Assembly (NCBI GenBank): GCA_017871115.1
Contig: JAFCIZ010000002.1
Location: 1,199,501-1,263,500 of the forward strand
From: Cunninghamella blakesleeana
Taxonomy: Eukaryota; Mucoromycota; Mucoromycetes; Mucorales; Cunninghamellaceae
Reading direction: 5' to 3'
Length of the DNA stretch: 64,000 nt
Position 1 is the first letter of the stretch. The number at the start of each line of letters is the position of its first letter. The notes below the pieces were generated by a model. The model had not been told where the DNA came from and searched no databases. It was given only the letters and a program-made list of their open reading frames with translations. Below, piece after piece: positions 1 to 12,535 of this stretch. Both the position numbers and the translations under genes were made by a program.

Positions 1-1320
1 AAGAGTAATAACTTGAATATGAAAATAAACATAGCCAGGTATAAAAGCTCAAATAAAGTGAAAAGAAGGTTATCCAAAAATAACAAAACTCTACTAGAAA
101 TCAAAAGACTATTACCGCAATTAGTAATAAAGTACCATTATTAAGTATAAACAATAAATATAAGTATTTGAAATTATAAGAAACAATCAAAAGTGACCAT
201 AAAACGCTAGCACCAGTATTTAGTAAGAGTGATCGAGAACGAAAAAACATAAAAGTTATACCTTAGGAACCATAAAATATTAGCAAGAAAATAAATCTAC
301 CTTGCTAATTAAAATAAAATAACTTCCATTTATCTCACGATCAACTAAGAATCACAGTCTAGAACAATATAATTAAAATAAATAATCCTACTATAAAAAT
401 CTATAATTTTTTTTTTCATTTTTATATTAGGTTATTACACCAAAATATACACATATGTTATATATAACAATAAAAATATTATTTACCATAATAGAATAAC
501 CTATAATGTAAAAGCATAATTTCTCTAAAAAAAATAAAAAATGAAAGAGGTGGAAAAATTAAGTAACACCATTTAATTTTTTTCATATCTTTATTTTATT
601 TTGTATAATATTTTTTTATTTTATTTGGGCCATTAGTTAGGTGTAGAAAGTAAATTGCGAGCCAGTATTTAAAATACTACTCATATTACGACTGATAAGA
701 ATAATAAAAAAGATATAGTGAGTGAATATCTTTTTGTGAGGTTCGAAAATTTCCATGTGTAGTGGATGTGTATTAAAATCATTGATATTTCGCCCTTTGG
801 TTTCATAATAAAAAATCCAACCTCAATTCATTTGCCCATTCATAAATAAAAGTTGATTTATATATATAATAATTAAGTTGATGGTACATTAAGTTTAGAA
901 TCTAATGTTCTATTATTTATAGTGTTATTAAGCTCTTTATCTTGAATATGGACCTTCAAGTTAATCCGTGAATATTTAAGAACTTATGAAAGCTAGTCTA
1001 TATGTTGATAATGATTATACTTATGACTTGCTAAGTATCAATTGAATTGATTTATTATCAATGGAAATAAATTAATATTTAATTTGAGTGCTATTTTTTA
1101 ATGCAAGTATTTTTAAAAAGAATTTTTCATAAAAAAAAGTATGGCATGAATATTGTTAAAAAATATTCATTATATTTTTACAAGATGGCTCAAATTCAAA
1201 ATAATAAGAAATGAAGAGATTAATTAAAATTAAATTATTATTATATAATATAAAATAATGAAGTTTATTTATAAAGTGATAGTACAATAGTAAATGTTAT
1301 ATATAGTAAAATTGGATGTT
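1..1320. other. intergenic, AT-rich, no gene seen
   Basis: This stretch lies beyond the 3' end of the minus-strand P450 gene. I find no open frame with plausible splice sites on either strand. It is AT-rich with homopolymer runs and short tandem AT tracts. A GGTTCGAA string near 739 resembles an RNA polymerase III B box, but I found no A box or cloverleaf around it. It may hold the 3' UTR of the P450 and of a gene off the left edge. Confidence 0.6.
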
Positions 1321-3743
1321 TTAAATTGATTTTTTTTCAAATTGAATACCATCTTCGGCTTGAGCAGTTATGTTAAAATTACGGATCATACAGGTTATAA
1401 TACCTTTCATTTGATGAACAGCAAACCAACGACCTAAAATATAAATATAAAAAAATTATAATTTAAAATAAAAGTTTTCTTTCTTTATTTTAAATTACTA
1501 AACTTATTTACTTACCAGGACAAGCATGCCTATAAATCATCCAAAATATATAAAAAAAATTGTAAAATATCAGTTATATATACAAATAATTCGTTCGCAA
1601 TGAAATATATTTGGATTTCACTTACTTTCCCATGCCAAATAGTAAAAAGTTCTCACCAACCTTAGTCACTGGAGATCCTTGTCCAACATGTCTGAATGGC
1701 TTAAAATCGGATAGATCATCTTCAATATTATCTTTATTCATTTGGTGAACGTGCCAAAAATTAATATAGACGTCTTCGCCTAAGTAGAGTATTTTTAATA
1801 ATAATAATTATTAATACGATGTCTATTTTTATTTTATTTTATTTTATTATTATTTATTTTTAATATCAATATATATTACCAGGTCTTATTACAGCACCAC
1901 TTTTCAAAACTACATCATGATCACTATTATTTATATGAGAATGGGCCAATGAATTACCACCGTGTCTAAAAGCTTCACGAAGATAACTGTCTAATTTAAC
2001 CATTCGCCTATAAATATGATTTATATTTTTTATCATAAATTCATCACGATCTACAGATTCACTATCAGATAATGTTCCTAAACGCTTCTGTTCTTTAATT
2101 TCATCATCAATTGCCTCCTCTTGTTCTTGTTTGAGCGCTTCTAATAAGCTCTTATTCTTGATAAGAGCCATAACTACGCCTATGGTCGATCCTACTGATG
2201 TTAATACTCCAATGAAAAACAATATCTGAACAAAAGTAGTTAAAGATTCTAAGGTTTCATCATTATTTTCTTGAGGATGGGATTTTAAAGCAAATCGTAA
2301 AAGAGATTCCTATTTTTTTTTAAAAAATAATTAAAAAGTTATACTTGAAAATATTATATATGTGTATATTTATGTTAAGCTTACAGGTAAGTCATCTGTA
2401 TTATCACCCTTGGATAGAAAACGAAGAAGTTCTTTTTCTATTTCCTTTTTAATAGTTAAACGATGCTTTTTCATATTTTCTCTTTTTGGATATTCAGATC
2501 TATTTTTTTTAGAGAAATTACATAATCAAACAATAAATAAATAAAATTAGTATTTACTTTTAATATTCAATATTCTATTTATAATTTTTTATAAAACTTA
2601 CTTCATATATTTTTCATGGTACCATGGAAGTACTTGGTGCCAAATACTTAAGGAGAATTCGGGAGCAACTTCATAATACATAGCCATATAAGTTGATACT
2701 AAAGAAGTTTCCTTGCAAGCTTCAGGTCCGACAAATATTGATATACAAGATTGAGAAATACATTGTAAAATAATATGGTTTAATTTTTTTGAGGATACAA
2801 GTTCTATTAAAATATAATAATAATAATAACAAGAATAACAATAACGATATATTTAATAATCCATATCATATTATTTACATTTATCTATTTATCTATCTAT
2901 CTATTAATTAACTGTATTACCATTAGTATTGCCAAGCGATTCTTTCAAAACAGAGGAAAACTGATAAAAAATAAATAAAAAATAATATCCAAACACATCA
3001 TTGTTTAGTATATTTGTTAATATGTAAATTTAATATTAATAATAATAATATTGATAATAAGATTTTACTTACTTCCATATACCCACGTGGGCTATACTGT
3101 TTAAGTTTTGGGTTCAATTCTTTTATTATGATATCTTGTATAGTTAAATCAGGAGTTTTTTCTGGAATATAACCAAAAAAATGACTTGCGTCAAATTTTT
3201 TTCTTTGACTTTCAATAAAATTCAAATCAGGGTGGTTGAAGACTTCTTCAGCATGGCCAGCACCAACGATAGTTACGATCTTAAATGAAATAAAATAATG
3301 ATGATAAAATAGTATTAAAATATACTTTTAGTCACATCAAATATACATACAAATATTTTTACTTTTCTATAATTGTAATATAATATATAACCTTTCCAAA
3401 CAAATGAGCACGATACACTGGTCCATATTTTTCAGATGTTTCTTTTACAAATTTAAGTTGGTCTTTATTATAAACTCGAGTTGAACCAATAATTGGCCAA
3501 AAATAAGGGACCATTGGTATTTTATCCTAAAAATAAAATAAAATAAAAATGACGATAATTAATCAGTAGGTAAATGACGGTAAGCATGTATAAATTTATT
3601 GTATTTACCCTATTTTTATTTTGTAAACTACGCATAAACCAGGCAATACCAATAATCGTAGTAGCAGTAGTAATACTAGCAATTATAGGTTGGTTTTTGA
3701 TCTGTTCATTTTCGAGCAATTTTTTTACAGTTTCTTGTAACAT
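1321..3743 (-). CDS. cytochrome P450 monooxygenase (ER-anchored, class II)
   Basis: Heme-thiolate monooxygenase expected to take electrons from the ER P450 reductase; substrate unknown. The model has about 10 exons and roughly 520 aa. The N-terminus (from 3743) has a membrane anchor in about residues 18-38, followed by a PxxP-like segment (PMVPYFWPIIGS). The K-helix ExxR is EAFR in SYLREAFRHGG, the PERF-type segment is FKPFRHVG, and the heme loop is FGMGKHACPGRWFA with the ligand Cys in HACPG. Exons near the 3' end are 1880-2309, 1626-1779, 1516-1529 and 1321-1434, the stop being at 1321-1323. The 14-nt exon 1516-1529 carries the heme cysteine. The putative I-helix reads FFIGVLTSVGST and lacks the usual acidic residue before Thr. 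The gene is divergent from eIF4G with a 1-kb gap. The P450 call is firm; the family number is not assigned. Confidence 0.93.
1516..1529 (-). other. 14-nt micro-exon carrying the P450 heme cysteine
   Basis: On the minus strand this segment is preceded by a TATAG acceptor and followed by a GTAAGT donor. Joined to its neighbours (AA before, GT after) it reads Lys-His-Ala-Cys-Pro-Gly, completing the heme-binding loop FGMGKHACPGRWF. Without it the protein would lose the axial thiolate and shift frame, so the exon is required for a working P450. Confidence 0.85.
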
Positions 3744-4768
3744 ATTGTAGTAATGGATGATTATTAAATACTATGAGAAAAAATAAACAATAAAAATAAA
3801 AAGATGAAAGAAAAAAAAATAAATCTTTGGACCTTTTTATATTGCTATTTTTTTATACATTTTCTATTTTATTGCTAAGTTTTCGTATTTTCGATACCTT
3901 TTTTGGAATCAAATGGCCGAAAAATATACAATTCAAGATGATCATTGCGGGAAAATGATTATACGTGATACCATTTATATCTTTAAAACGCCGTTTATAA
4001 ATTTATATAGTTGCATAGTTTCTGTTCTTTTTGCGAAGCATATAAGGAATTCTTGGTACTGTTGCTAGTGTCTAAAGTGTCTCTCTTAGAATATTTATTG
4101 TGCTTTGAAAATGCTCTTTTATTTTTTCATAATAAATTAATTAATATAGATGATTACGGAGAAAAATATAGAATATTGATTTATTTGCTTTGTTATTTTT
4201 TTTTGCTATTTCCCTTATCTTTAGTTATATATAAATACAAATTGTGAATGAATTGATATTTATATATGTTTGTATAAATATATATGTATTTATTTACGAA
4301 TAATATTACTATAAAGTAAAATGTAAAAAAATTAGAGAAGCAAATTTAAATAGTGTTGGTTCATAGCATAAAATAGAAATATATATTAAAAAAAAAAGAT
4401 GAGTGAGAGGGGAAAGAAAAAGGGTCACATAGTTTTTTAGGATCTTAATTTTAAATTTTTTTGCTGGCGTTATTTCTAAGCCAAGATAAATTCCGCAAAA
4501 AAAATCTTTCTCTTTTCTCTTTCTTTTTCATTTTTATTGTCTTTTGCGACTTTTTGGTGCATCAGTGTTATTTTTTCTTATAAACCGCACCGACCTATAA
4601 ATCAATTAGTATGTTTAATATATTGTATTTATAATCCTGTATGTAAATTGTATTGCTAATTATTATTGCTATTATTGCTATTATTTTTTTATTTAATATT
4701 TTTAACAAAAAGCCACCATACTAGGTCCACTTGGGATATGCAACTTTAAAAAAACAAAACATCAACTA
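3744..4768. promoter_or_regulatory. divergent intergenic region, P450 / eIF4G
   Basis: About 1 kb separates the two start codons, so both promoters must lie here. It contains T-rich and pyrimidine-rich stretches (near 4500-4560) just upstream of eIF4G and a less AT-rich patch near 4585 with ACCGCACCGACC. A 78-codon open frame at 4011-4247 has no ATG start and no recognisable features, so I treat it as chance. Confidence 0.5.
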
Positions 4769-7700
4769 ATGAATAGCTCTCCCAACACAAACAAAAATAC
4801 AAACGCAAAGTCGACTCCACAACCAGTGTTCAACTACGCACAGGTCACCAAGGGAAATACTCAAAACTTGGAACAAAATAATAAATCAAAATCATCTGGA
4901 CAAAATAAAACACAATCTCAGACAACTAAACAATCAAATGATGATAATGCTTCAAAGGGAAATAAAAATACAAGTATGAATGGGTTAAAAACATCAAGTA
5001 AACCGCCTACTCAATCTTCAAAACCAACTTTTGCTGCTGTGGCTAATGCGTAAGTTCATCTATAAATATTTCTATATCTTAAGTTTTAGTTTTTTTTTTC
5101 CAGTTATTTTCTTTATATATATTAGTAATAACTATTTTCTTTATTCATATTACTAATACTGTTCGTACTATTTTTATTATTAATAGCTCATCAAAACAAA
5201 ATCAGCAAACTAATAGAAATGCTTCAGTACAGCTTCCAAGAGCCCCACCTGCTGTTGATAAGTGTAAGACTGAAGATAAATACTATTAACATAATAAATA
5301 TTAATATAGAGCTAAAAATTTCTAATCTTAACATAATTTTATTTATTTTATTTATGACAGCCTCAATTCAATTTGGATCAATTAATCAAACAACAGAAAC
5401 TGTAAATCAAACTACCACAACCACAGCCACTAATACCACTACTACCAGTACATCTGCTGTAGAAACTGTTGTAAAATCTGAAGTAACTTTTGGAAGTTTA
5501 TCGTCTTCTGATAAGACTACTGCTGTAAGTACTTTTATATATAAATTTATGTATATGTATATAAAAAGAGAAAAGGAGAAAAGAGAAAATAAATCATGTC
5601 AAAAAGTCATAGGTAACTAAAGACATTTTACTTTTATTTTTATAGCAACCACAATCACCTCAATTGAGTCAATCACAGAATCCAACTACCTATTCACAGA
5701 ACCGAAGAGATTCCACACAGTCTAATCACTCAGTTGGTGAACACAGTTCTCATCATCAAAACAATAATAACAATAATAATCGACATTTCAACTCACCTAG
5801 ACCTTATAATCAACAAAAACATATTAATGCATCTTACTCACCAAATATGACAAATGCGCAACAATATATCCCTCATCATCATGGTAAAAAAACTTCTCCT
5901 CATATGCCTACAGCATCCCCATCTTCACAAAATGTAACTATAAGTCAAAATTTCCATGCTGCTCCTCCCCCTATAACTTCATATGTAGGTTTTATTATTA
6001 TTATTATTTTTTAAATTTTTTTTTAGAGTTATAATAACTGACTTTTTCACTTTTTCTTTTTCATTTTTTGATTATTTAGTATGTTCCTCCTCCACAACCA
6101 TATAATTCTCAAAATCAACCTTATACTCCTCAAACTCAACCATATAATGCTCAATCACAACAATTTTATTCTTATGGTCAAATGCCAATTCCAACATTTA
6201 CACCCAATACACGACAAGGAAATCAACAGCCATTTATTTCTCAACAACCTCGTAGTCGTGCTATTCCTATTATTGATCCTGTTACACGCGCTACTATTTC
6301 AACCGATGCTCCTACAACAGGTCAACCTGCATCTAAAAATATTAAGTCAAATGATAAGAAAGATAAAGATATCAAAATTCCAATCTCTTCGCCAGTTACC
6401 CGACCTATTAATATTGTAGATCCAGCTGTTAAAGAACGTGAAGAACGTGATAAACAAGAAAGAGAAGAAGCTGAAAGACTTGCTAAAGAAAAAGCTGAAA
6501 AAGAAGAAGCTGAAAGACTTGCTAAAGAAGAAGCTGAACGTATTGCTAAAGAAAAGGCTGAAAAAGAAGAAGCTGAACGTATTGCTAAGGAAAAAGCTGA
6601 AAAGGAAGAAGCTGAAAGACTTGCTAAGGAAAAAGCCGAAAAAGAAGAAGCTGAAAGACTTGCTAAAGAAAAAGCCGAAAAAGAAGAAGCTGAAAGACTA
6701 GCTAAAGAAAAAGCTGAAAAAGAAGAAGCTGAAAGACTTGCTAAAGAAAAAGCTGAGAAAGAAGAAGCTGAAAGACTTGCTAAAGAAAAAGCCGAGAAAG
6801 AGGAAGCCGATAGACTTGCTAAAGAAAAAGCTGAAAAAGAAGAAGCTGAACGTATTGCTAAAGAAAAAGAAGAAGCTGACAAATTTGCTAAAGAAGAAGC
6901 TGAACGTAAAGAACGTGATGCTGCTGTTACTGCTGCTGTTGCTGAAGCTGAACGCAAAGAGTTGGAAAAACAGCGTCGTGCTTATGATACTAAACAAAAA
7001 GAAATTGATGCAGAAACCCAACGTATTAAAAAATCAATTGTCAGTGAAAAGAAAACTTTTGGTGATGAAAGACGTATTGCTGCTATTACTGCAGATAAGG
7101 CTGCTAAGCCTGCTCCTGGTCGCCTTGACATTTCTGGTATCCCTACTCACGTATTAGAAAGCGAGCCTCAAGCCCAATCACCTAGTTCAATGACACCATC
7201 TTCACCTGCTGCTACAGCTGCCACTCAATCGCCTCCTATTAAAAAAGTAGACATTCCTAGAAAGAAAATCAGTGATTTTGAAGCTATTCAATACCCTGAA
7301 AGTGTTCCCAAGACTCCAACGAACCCAACTGCTGGCAAGATTCAATATGACCCTGAATTCTTATTACAATTCAAACCACTTTGTTTAGAATCAAGTGAAG
7401 ATTTATCAGCATTCCAAGATATTGGTGAAGATACAAGTAGCCGTTCATCATCTAAAGGTGGTATGCAACGTCGTCAAACCTCAGAACGTGGTAATCGTGG
7501 TCCTCGTACACCAACTGGTGATAATATGTACAGACACGGTTCTCGTGATGGTCGTATGGATTCAATGGGTAAATTTACTGGTGGACGTCCTTTAGCTCAT
7601 CGTGCTGGTAGTTCAGGTACACCCCCTCCTGGTTCTCCTGGTGGTGGTATTCAACGGGACGGATCCCATGGTGGTCGTAGTCGTAGTGGACGTGGAAGTG

Positions 7701-9960
7701 GAAAAGGAAGACATCCTCCTCGTGAACAACAAGGTGGTCCTACCATTCCCTTGGATCAAGTTGTCCCTCTTGAAAAAAGTGAAAATAGATGGATGCCTAC
7801 TGTTGTTGCAACAGGTGGCGCCGCTACTGATGCTAGTGCAACTGTGAAGAAAGATGACAATGAATTAATTCCTCAAGAAGTAATTATCCGTAAAGTAAAA
7901 TCATTACTCAACAAATTAACTTTGGAAAAATTCGATTCTATTTCTGATCAAATTTGGGAATATGCACATCAATCTGCTAAAGAAGAAAGTGGTGAATCTC
8001 TCCTTACTGTTATTCAATTGATCTTTGAAAAAGCATGTGATGAACCTCCTTTTGCTGGAATGTGGGCTCAACTTTGTCGCAAATTACATGATACTATGGT
8101 AGAAGTAAATGATATTACTGATGTAAATAATAAGTTTGATAAATATGGTAAACCTATTCAATCTGGTCACTTATTCCGTAAATACTTATTCAATCGTTGT
8201 CAACAAGCTTTTGAACGTGGCTGGAAATTTGAAGTTATTGAAGTGGAAAAATCAGCTACTGGTGAAGTAATGATGACTGATGAATATTATGCAGCTGTAA
8301 AAGCTAAACGTCAAGGTCTTGGTTTAGTACAGTTTATTGGTGAACTTTTCAAACGTGGCATGTTGACAGAACGTATTATGACAGAATGTTTAACTCGATT
8401 ATGCAGAAATCCTCAAGAAGCAGAGGATGAAGAAACTGAAACAATGTGTAAACTCGTTACTACTGTTGGAAAAGAATTGGATCACCGTAAAAATATGAAA
8501 CAATGGATGGATGTCTTCTTTGATCGTATGAAGGAAATGTTGGAATGCAAAACTTTATCTTCAAGAGTTAAATTCATGATTATGGTAATATATATATATA
8601 TATATATTCAAAAGATAAATGTATATACATTTATAATCTAACGAATTACGCTTTATTTATTTTTAAATTTATATATAGGATGTAATTGAATTACGTAAAG
8701 GTAAGTGGGTACCTCGTACTGTTGTACAAACTGGCCCTACAACAATTGCTCAAATTCGTGAAGAAGCTCAAAAAGCCAAGAATGAAGAAAAAGAATCAAT
8801 TAAACGTACTTCAAGTTCTCGTGGAAATACTCCTCAAGTTATGTCTCGTCAAGGATCTCGTGCTGGTCGCAATATTCAACGTGAAGGCTCTTCTAATAAT
8901 AATGCTAGTGCTACGGTAACAGCTGATGGTTGGAGTACAGTTGGAAACACGGCCTCAGCTACAACACCTAAAGGTCGTACAAATGAATTAGCAAACTTTG
9001 GAAAAGCTGATCGTAGTAAATCAAGAAGCAGCGTACTTGGTCCTTCTAATAGTCCCTTTGCTAGTCTCAGTCGTTCTGGATCTAAAAATGCTAATGTTGA
9101 TAGTAAGAGAGGAAGCCCTGTAGATAGTAGAAGCTCTAGCCCTGCATCATCCATGTCTAATATGTTTAGTGCTCTTGGTGGTGATGGTAGTGATGAACAA
9201 ATTGAAGCAAAACCAGTTGAACGTAAGAAATTGAATTTATTACCTCGTGGCTCTACTGTATCTTCTGGTGAACCCTCATCTACTGAAGAAAATGAAAGTG
9301 CATCTGCTGAAGAACCTGCTAAACCTAAATTAACTGAGCAACAAATTGAACAAAAGGCTAAAGATATTATTGAAGAATATATTCACTTGCGTGATCCAAA
9401 GGTAATATTGTGTTTATTTATTTAAAAATGTGGATAATTTTTTTATATGTTTTGACTTATATTGATTTGATTTTTTATATCTTTTTTTTCATAAAATATA
9501 TAGGAACTTACACAATGCGTTAAAGAGTTAAATGAACCTATAGCAATGGTAAACAAACTTTTAGCTGTTGTAGAAAAGAAAGAAGAAGACGTAAAGGGTG
9601 CATGTGAAATTATTAATGTACTTTCAAAAGAAAACTTACTGGAGAAAGAACATTATGTGGAAGCACTTAAACCATTCATGGAAATGTATGAAGATTTAAC
9701 AATTGATGTACCACAAGCTCCTAAATATATGACACAACTTCTTGTAGCTATGAATGTTGATCCTTCCGAAGTAATGGAAATTGAAGAACCTTACGAAAGT
9801 GGTTATGTCCCTGCAAGTGCTAAATTAAAGCAACTTTATGATGATGCTAAGGTAATAAATAAATAAAAAAAGTAAATATAATTATTATTGTGCCATTAAA
9901 TTACTTGATGATTAATTTTTTTTATATTAAATTTATTTTATTTAATAGTCATCAGCTTAG
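4769..9960 (+). CDS. eukaryotic translation initiation factor 4G (eIF4G)
   Basis: Scaffold of the cap-binding complex eIF4F, joining eIF4E, eIF4A and poly(A)-binding protein. Exons are 4769-5049, 5187-5263, 5361-5524, 5646-5984, 6080-8584, 8679-9401, 9504-9851 and 9949-9960; all phases agree and give 1482 aa. The N-terminus is low-complexity and Q/N/S/P-rich with a conserved SSIQFGSIN box. Residues ~415-564 are a 14-residue Glu/Lys/Ala repeat. The eIF4E-binding motif YxxxxLL is YDPEFLL at about residue 710. It is followed by an RG/GS-rich stretch, the MIF4G HEAT domain (about 882-1125), and a shorter C-terminal MA3-like region beginning at EEYIHLRDPKE (about 1350). The last coding exon is only 12 nt (Ser-Ser-Ala-stop). 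The domain order matches fungal eIF4G. Confidence 0.95.
6461..6910 (+). repeat. 42-bp coding tandem repeat (charged 14-aa unit) in eIF4G
   Basis: Roughly ten to eleven copies of a 42-bp unit encode a 14-residue unit of the form EEAERLAKEKAEKE, with L/I and R/K variation and a few shortened copies. The strict alternation of acidic and basic residues predicts a long single alpha-helix or coiled coil between the Q/N-rich N-terminus and the eIF4E site. The antisense strand also stays open here, giving a spurious Ser-rich frame. Confidence 0.9.
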
Positions 9961-10624
9961 TTCATTAATTTTTTGATATTTTAAAAATTTCATATTGGCA
10001 TTTTTATTGTTATTTACTAATATTAACGATTCCATTACACTTGTACATCATCCTCACACCTTTTTATTTTATTTTTATTTTCTATCTTTTGTTTTGTCTT
10101 CATTATTTAGTAATATATTATTATTATAACAATAACAATTCTTACCCATGATATACATTTATACACTTATTTCACTCTTTTATTTTAAATTTTTTCAACA
10201 TCTGATTATTATATTCTCACTCTGATATATACTAAAAAGCTTTTATTTTAATTTGTTTTTTATTTTTATTTTTTATTTTTCCTTCATGAATAGAAGAATA
10301 TATTAACTATCTGTATATATTCCAATTGTTTAACATTAATATTTATCATAGTATATATAAGTTTTAGATTTTTTCAATGAAATAAATAAAGGTTTACCAA
10401 CTAGGTAAAATTGTAATTGTAATTGTAATTGTTTTTGACTTCAAGTTTATTATATTATTATTATTATTTTAAATATTTAGATAACAATGTCTAATGAGTA
10501 CTTATTGTATACGCATTATGTACTCAAAATTTGTGTTTAAGTTCATTATGCTAAATATATATTTAATATAAAAACAAAGCTCTAAAAATTTAATGACAAT
10601 ATACACAATACCTAATTAAATAGG
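9961..10624. other. convergent intergenic region, eIF4G / acetyltransferase
   Basis: The two genes end tail to tail here, so this holds their 3' UTRs. It is T-rich and contains a short AATTGT tandem tract near 10407-10435. I see no gene. Confidence 0.5.
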
Positions 10625-11818
10625 TCACTCATATTTTTTTAATTCTTCATCCTCCTTTTGTTGCTCTTCCAGCTCTTGTAAAGATTTTCTTTCTTCCAAA
10701 GTATTTTGCATCCATAGTTTCACATCCAATCTCCAAATGGCTTTTGATTTGCATGAACTTAATTTAGTCCTTGATACTAAAGTATAACCCAATTTCTTTT
10801 CAAGAATTTGTTCCAATTTATTTTGTAATTCATTTGTTTCAGCAAAAAGATAATCAATGTTTTGAGAATGAGCCCAGAAAATCACACGTTTTAATAAAGG
10901 TGTAGAAAGACCATGACCTTGATATTCTGTTTTAATAGCCAGTCTTCTAAAACTTGCTTCATTTGGTTTATGCACAGGGAATAATAATTCTCTCTCTTCT
11001 TTTTTACCATTATCTTTTTTATTCTTATTTACACGCAAAACATGATCCCGTACTATATCTGTAGCACCCACAACAAGGAATCGAACCCAATCATCTAAAA
11101 GTGCCATAACATATGCTGTACGACGCCAGTCAGCTTGAGCAATATCTGGAGAATCCACCATACGAGGTTGTTCAGAAGCACGGACGTAGCTGCGTTGTTT
11201 TTTAGGATCCATTTTTTTATAAATTGGTTTTGTATGTTGATCCACACCAATACATCCCACTACATCACCATTTACAGTTAATACCCAAAATTGTCCTTTA
11301 CTTGATTGATCATTTACTTTTTGTTCTTGATTATTATCCTCCGTTGTCTTTGATGTTGATACTGATGCCGATTCTTTTTCTTTTTCTACAGTATGCCAAC
11401 CTCTATAAAAAGCTTCTATATCACCTAAATCATTATCTAACCCTTCTAATACTCTTACTGAGACATCATATTTATCCACATACCACAATACAGCCATTAA
11501 TCCCAAACCAACACTGGTAAAGACCAAAGCACTGTAATAGATTATTAAAACAATAGTAGGCCATTGTAAAGGATGAATCAACTTGATAGATATTTGAATG
11601 AGGCTTGCAAAAAGACATAACCATATAATAATAAGAATAGGTGGGAATGACACAAGTCTTAACTTTACACCTCTTGGGACGAGATTTAAATAAGTTGAAT
11701 AAAATAAGTATTGTACATATTTACGATCCCGATCTTCAAAATAAGGTCGCATTTGAATATCTATTTCTTTTTTTTTATTGTCATTTTTGTTGCTTTCATT
11801 CTTTGTTTTATTAGCCAT
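10625..11818 (-). CDS. membrane-anchored GNAT-family N-acetyltransferase (NAT8-like)
   Basis: Single-exon gene, 397 aa. The N-terminus (about residues 20-40, IQMRPYFEDRDRKYVQYLF) looks like the first strand and helix of a GNAT fold. It is followed by two hydrophobic segments (about 58-80 and 88-113) and then the rest of the fold: FWVLTVNGDVVGCIGV near 180 and the acetyl-CoA loop YQGHGLS with RRLAIKTEYQGHG near 300. A membrane hairpin inside the early GNAT fold is the arrangement of vertebrate NAT8, an ER cysteine-conjugate or lysine acetyltransferase, so this is probably an ER or endomembrane enzyme. The substrate is unknown. A Ser/Thr/Lys/Gln-rich insert and a charged C-terminal tail are extra. 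The ATG at 11818 is the first in frame. Confidence 0.85.
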   Translation of the reverse strand: MANKTKNESNKNDNKKKEIDIQMRPYFEDRDRKYVQYLFYSTYLNLVPRGVKLRLVSFPPILIIIWLCLFASLIQISIKLIHPLQWPTIVLIIYYSALVFTSVGLGLMAVLWYVDKYDVSVRVLEGLDNDLGDIEAFYRGWHTVEKEKESASVSTSKTTEDNNQEQKVNDQSSKGQFWVLTVNGDVVGCIGVDQHTKPIYKKMDPKKQRSYVRASEQPRMVDSPDIAQADWRRTAYVMALLDDWVRFLVVGATDIVRDHVLRVNKNKKDNGKKEERELLFPVHKPNEASFRRLAIKTEYQGHGLSTPLLKRVIFWAHSQNIDYLFAETNELQNKLEQILEKKLGYTLVSRTKLSSCKSKAIWRLDVKLWMQNTLEERKSLQELEEQQKEDEELKKYE

Positions 11819-12488
11819 AGTATATGAACTAAAATAAAATAAGATTAAAATACAATAAAAATAAAAAGACTTAACGTTAAAGAAAAGTTAAAAGAGTGAT
11901 TTTTTTAAAAAAAATTTAGTCCCTACTTATCCCCGACTCACACGTGCTGGTTTTGAATTTTCCATTGGATCCATTTAGATTAATCAATTAATCATATTCC
12001 AAAGATTAAACATTATAAAAAAATTAGTAAAATAAGATTGTAACCTAACTTTTGGAAATAATTGAATAAAAGATTATAATTTTTTTATAAATACCTATAA
12101 TTTTTTCTATAAAATTAATTTTTTTTATCATATATATAAAATTATATTTGTACGTGTACCTGATTATTGTATGACGATTGTATTTGGTGATGATAATCAG
12201 CCATTTAATGCTAAACAAGTTTTTGATAACGAATTTCTGTATTTATACTTGAATAAAATGGTGATACAGTGATGTATTACGTGTAATTATTCCTATTTTA
12301 TTTTATTTTGTTATTAAAATTATTTTTTATAGTTATTTGAGTATTGTAGTCATTTATAATTTAAGTATGTCGTATATCAAAAATTAGATATGATTCTGGA
12401 AGGTCATTAAAGCTGTTCATATGTATCTCCAAAATTGAATGAATGATTTCTACTTCAAAAAGTGCAAGTCATTCAATATGTATTATTA

Positions 12489-12535
<47 letters not shown>

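Noticed and set aside
735..760. GGTTCGAA as a tRNA B box
   Set aside because: No A box at the right distance and no cloverleaf. A similar string at 59629-59637 lies inside the final HECT exon, so such matches occur by chance.
4011..4247. 78-codon plus-strand open frame upstream of eIF4G
   Set aside because: It begins at a non-ATG codon in AT-rich DNA, has no domain, and lies where the eIF4G promoter is expected.
6322..6957. 211-codon Ser-rich open frame on the minus strand
   Set aside because: It is the antisense of the eIF4G charged repeat; GAA/GAAG-rich DNA keeps the other strand open. No splice or family support.
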